Assembly: GCF_001426885.1 (NCBI RefSeq)
Contig: NZ_LMFP01000028.1
Coordinates: forward strand, 829,811-893,810
DNA: 64,000 nt
Direction: 5' to 3'
Origin: Pelomonas sp. Root1444
GTDB lineage: Bacteria > Pseudomonadota > Gammaproteobacteria > Burkholderiales > Burkholderiaceae_C
Shown here: positions 63,436-64,000 of the stretch, piece by piece
Layout: each line of letters opens with the position of its first letter
How positions within the stretch are numbered: position 1 is the stretch's first letter
Translations under genes and position numbers: made by a program
Notes under the pieces: generated by a model
Database searches by the model: none
Told to the model about the DNA's origin: nothing
Seen by the model: only the letters and a program-made list of their open reading frames with translations

Positions 63436-64000
63436 ATGAAAATGAAAGCCCTGCCCCTCATGCTGGCCCTGCTGGCCGCCACCGCCCAGGCCGAAGTGCG
63501 CCTGTCCGAGGTCTTCGGCGAGCACATGGTGCTGCAGCGCGACCGCCCGCTGAACCTCTGGGGCCAGGCCACGCCCGGCCAGACGTTGACCGTTGACCTC
63601 GCCGGGCGCAAGGCCACGGCGCGTGTCGGTGCCGACGGCCGCTGGCGCGCGCAGTTGGCGGCGCTGCCGGCTGGCGGCCCGCACCGTCTCGTTGTCACGG
63701 GCGACAAGACCGTCGTGCTGAACGACATCCTGATCGGCGACGTCTGGCTGCTGGGCGGGCAGTCCAACATGGAATGGGTGCTGGCCGACACCGACACCGG
63801 CCCGCAGGAAGTGGCCTCGCCGCAGAACGCGCAGCTGCGCCACCTGCGCGTGCCGCACCGCGCCAGCGTCAAGGTCGAGGCCGATATCGCACCGGCCTCC
63901 TGGGTGGTTGCCGAGCCCGGCAGCGTCGGTGGGTTCAGCGCCGTCGGCTATCACTTCGCCAAGCAGATGCAGGCCGTGCAGGGCGTGCCCATCGGCCTCA
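63436..64000 (+). CDS. CE20/sialate O-acetylesterase-like acetylesterase, 3'-truncated by window edge
   Basis: The first 188 codons are visible. Signal peptide MKMKALPLMLALLAATAQA; then a beta-sandwich (VRLSEVFGEHMVLQRDRPLNLWGQ) and the SGNH-hydrolase nucleophile block GDVWLLGGQSNMEWVLADT, where the Ser of GQSNM is catalytic. Annotated homologues are called sialate O-acetylesterases, but the Xanthomonas citri enzyme that founded CE20 is a xyloglucan acetylesterase in a similar gene cluster. It follows GH42 by 31 bases. It probably removes acetyl groups from galactosyl residues of xyloglucan. The rest of the gene is beyond the window. Confidence 0.85.
   Translation, partial: MKMKALPLMLALLAATAQAEVRLSEVFGEHMVLQRDRPLNLWGQATPGQTLTVDLAGRKATARVGADGRWRAQLAALPAGGPHRLVVTGDKTVVLNDILIGDVWLLGGQSNMEWVLADTDTGPQEVASPQNAQLRHLRVPHRASVKVEADIAPASWVVAEPGSVGGFSAVGYHFAKQMQAVQGVPIGL

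Overview
The window is GC-rich, densely packed chromosomal DNA from a Gram-negative betaproteobacterium, most likely of order Burkholderiales (Roseateles/Rubrivivax-type). This is inferred from gene content and family resemblance (glnD and mnmH beside a tRNA-Ala, a PaoABC-type periplasmic aldehyde oxidoreductase, uppP and map, BigR-type sulfide genes) and from an intergenic repeat style common in that group. No rRNA, CRISPR array, transposase or integrase was seen.

Left half (1-34 kb) reads as a core or housekeeping mosaic. It holds two tandem ankyrin-repeat secreted proteins; a lytic transglycosylase and an M15-like peptidoglycan protein; a cyanophycinase-like protein; ComEC; a RidA-family protein with DsbB; paoABC; gamma-glutamyltransferase; a DUF1501/DUF1800 secreted pair; succinyl-CoA:3-oxoacid CoA-transferase (scoAB) divergent from a PAS-LuxR regulator; a DUF3667 membrane protein; a prolyl-4-hydroxylase-like enzyme with YaaA; a sulfide/persulfide module (two YeeE/YedE halves, a BigR-like ArsR repressor and an ETHE1-like dioxygenase) with a clear operator; an EamA exporter and an Lrp regulator; a TetR / Pcm-family / TolC run; uppP; map; glnD; mnmH; and tRNA-Ala(CGC) with its own terminator.

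Right half (34.4 kb to the end) is one large carbohydrate locus beginning just after the tRNA. Its regulatory and uptake front consists of a LacI repressor, a tryptophan-halogenase-family flavoprotein, a lipoprotein with three Cys-paired Ig-like repeats and a 1087-aa TonB-dependent receptor. It continues with secreted GH74, GH5 (subfamily 4-like), GH29, GH97, a FadR-type GntR regulator, a second lipid-anchored GH74, GH39, GH3, GH31, GH42 and the start of a CE20/sialate-O-acetylesterase-like enzyme. The enzyme set fits degradation of decorated xyloglucan: GH74 and GH5 cut the backbone, the lipoprotein and receptor capture and import oligosaccharides, GH29 removes fucose, GH42 galactose, GH31 xylose, GH3 and GH39 act on glucose/xylose ends, and the esterase removes acetyl groups.

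The most interesting points are the xyloglucan locus itself in a betaproteobacterium; the tRNA boundary with arm-site-like repeats, suggesting an island; a LacI-type operator at the divergent promoter; a proteobacterial surface-glycan-binding-protein-like lipoprotein next to the TonB receptor; duplicated leader and binding module between the first GH74 and the GH5; and a Tat-signal gene fragment left between GH31 and GH42. The locus runs off the right edge of the window.
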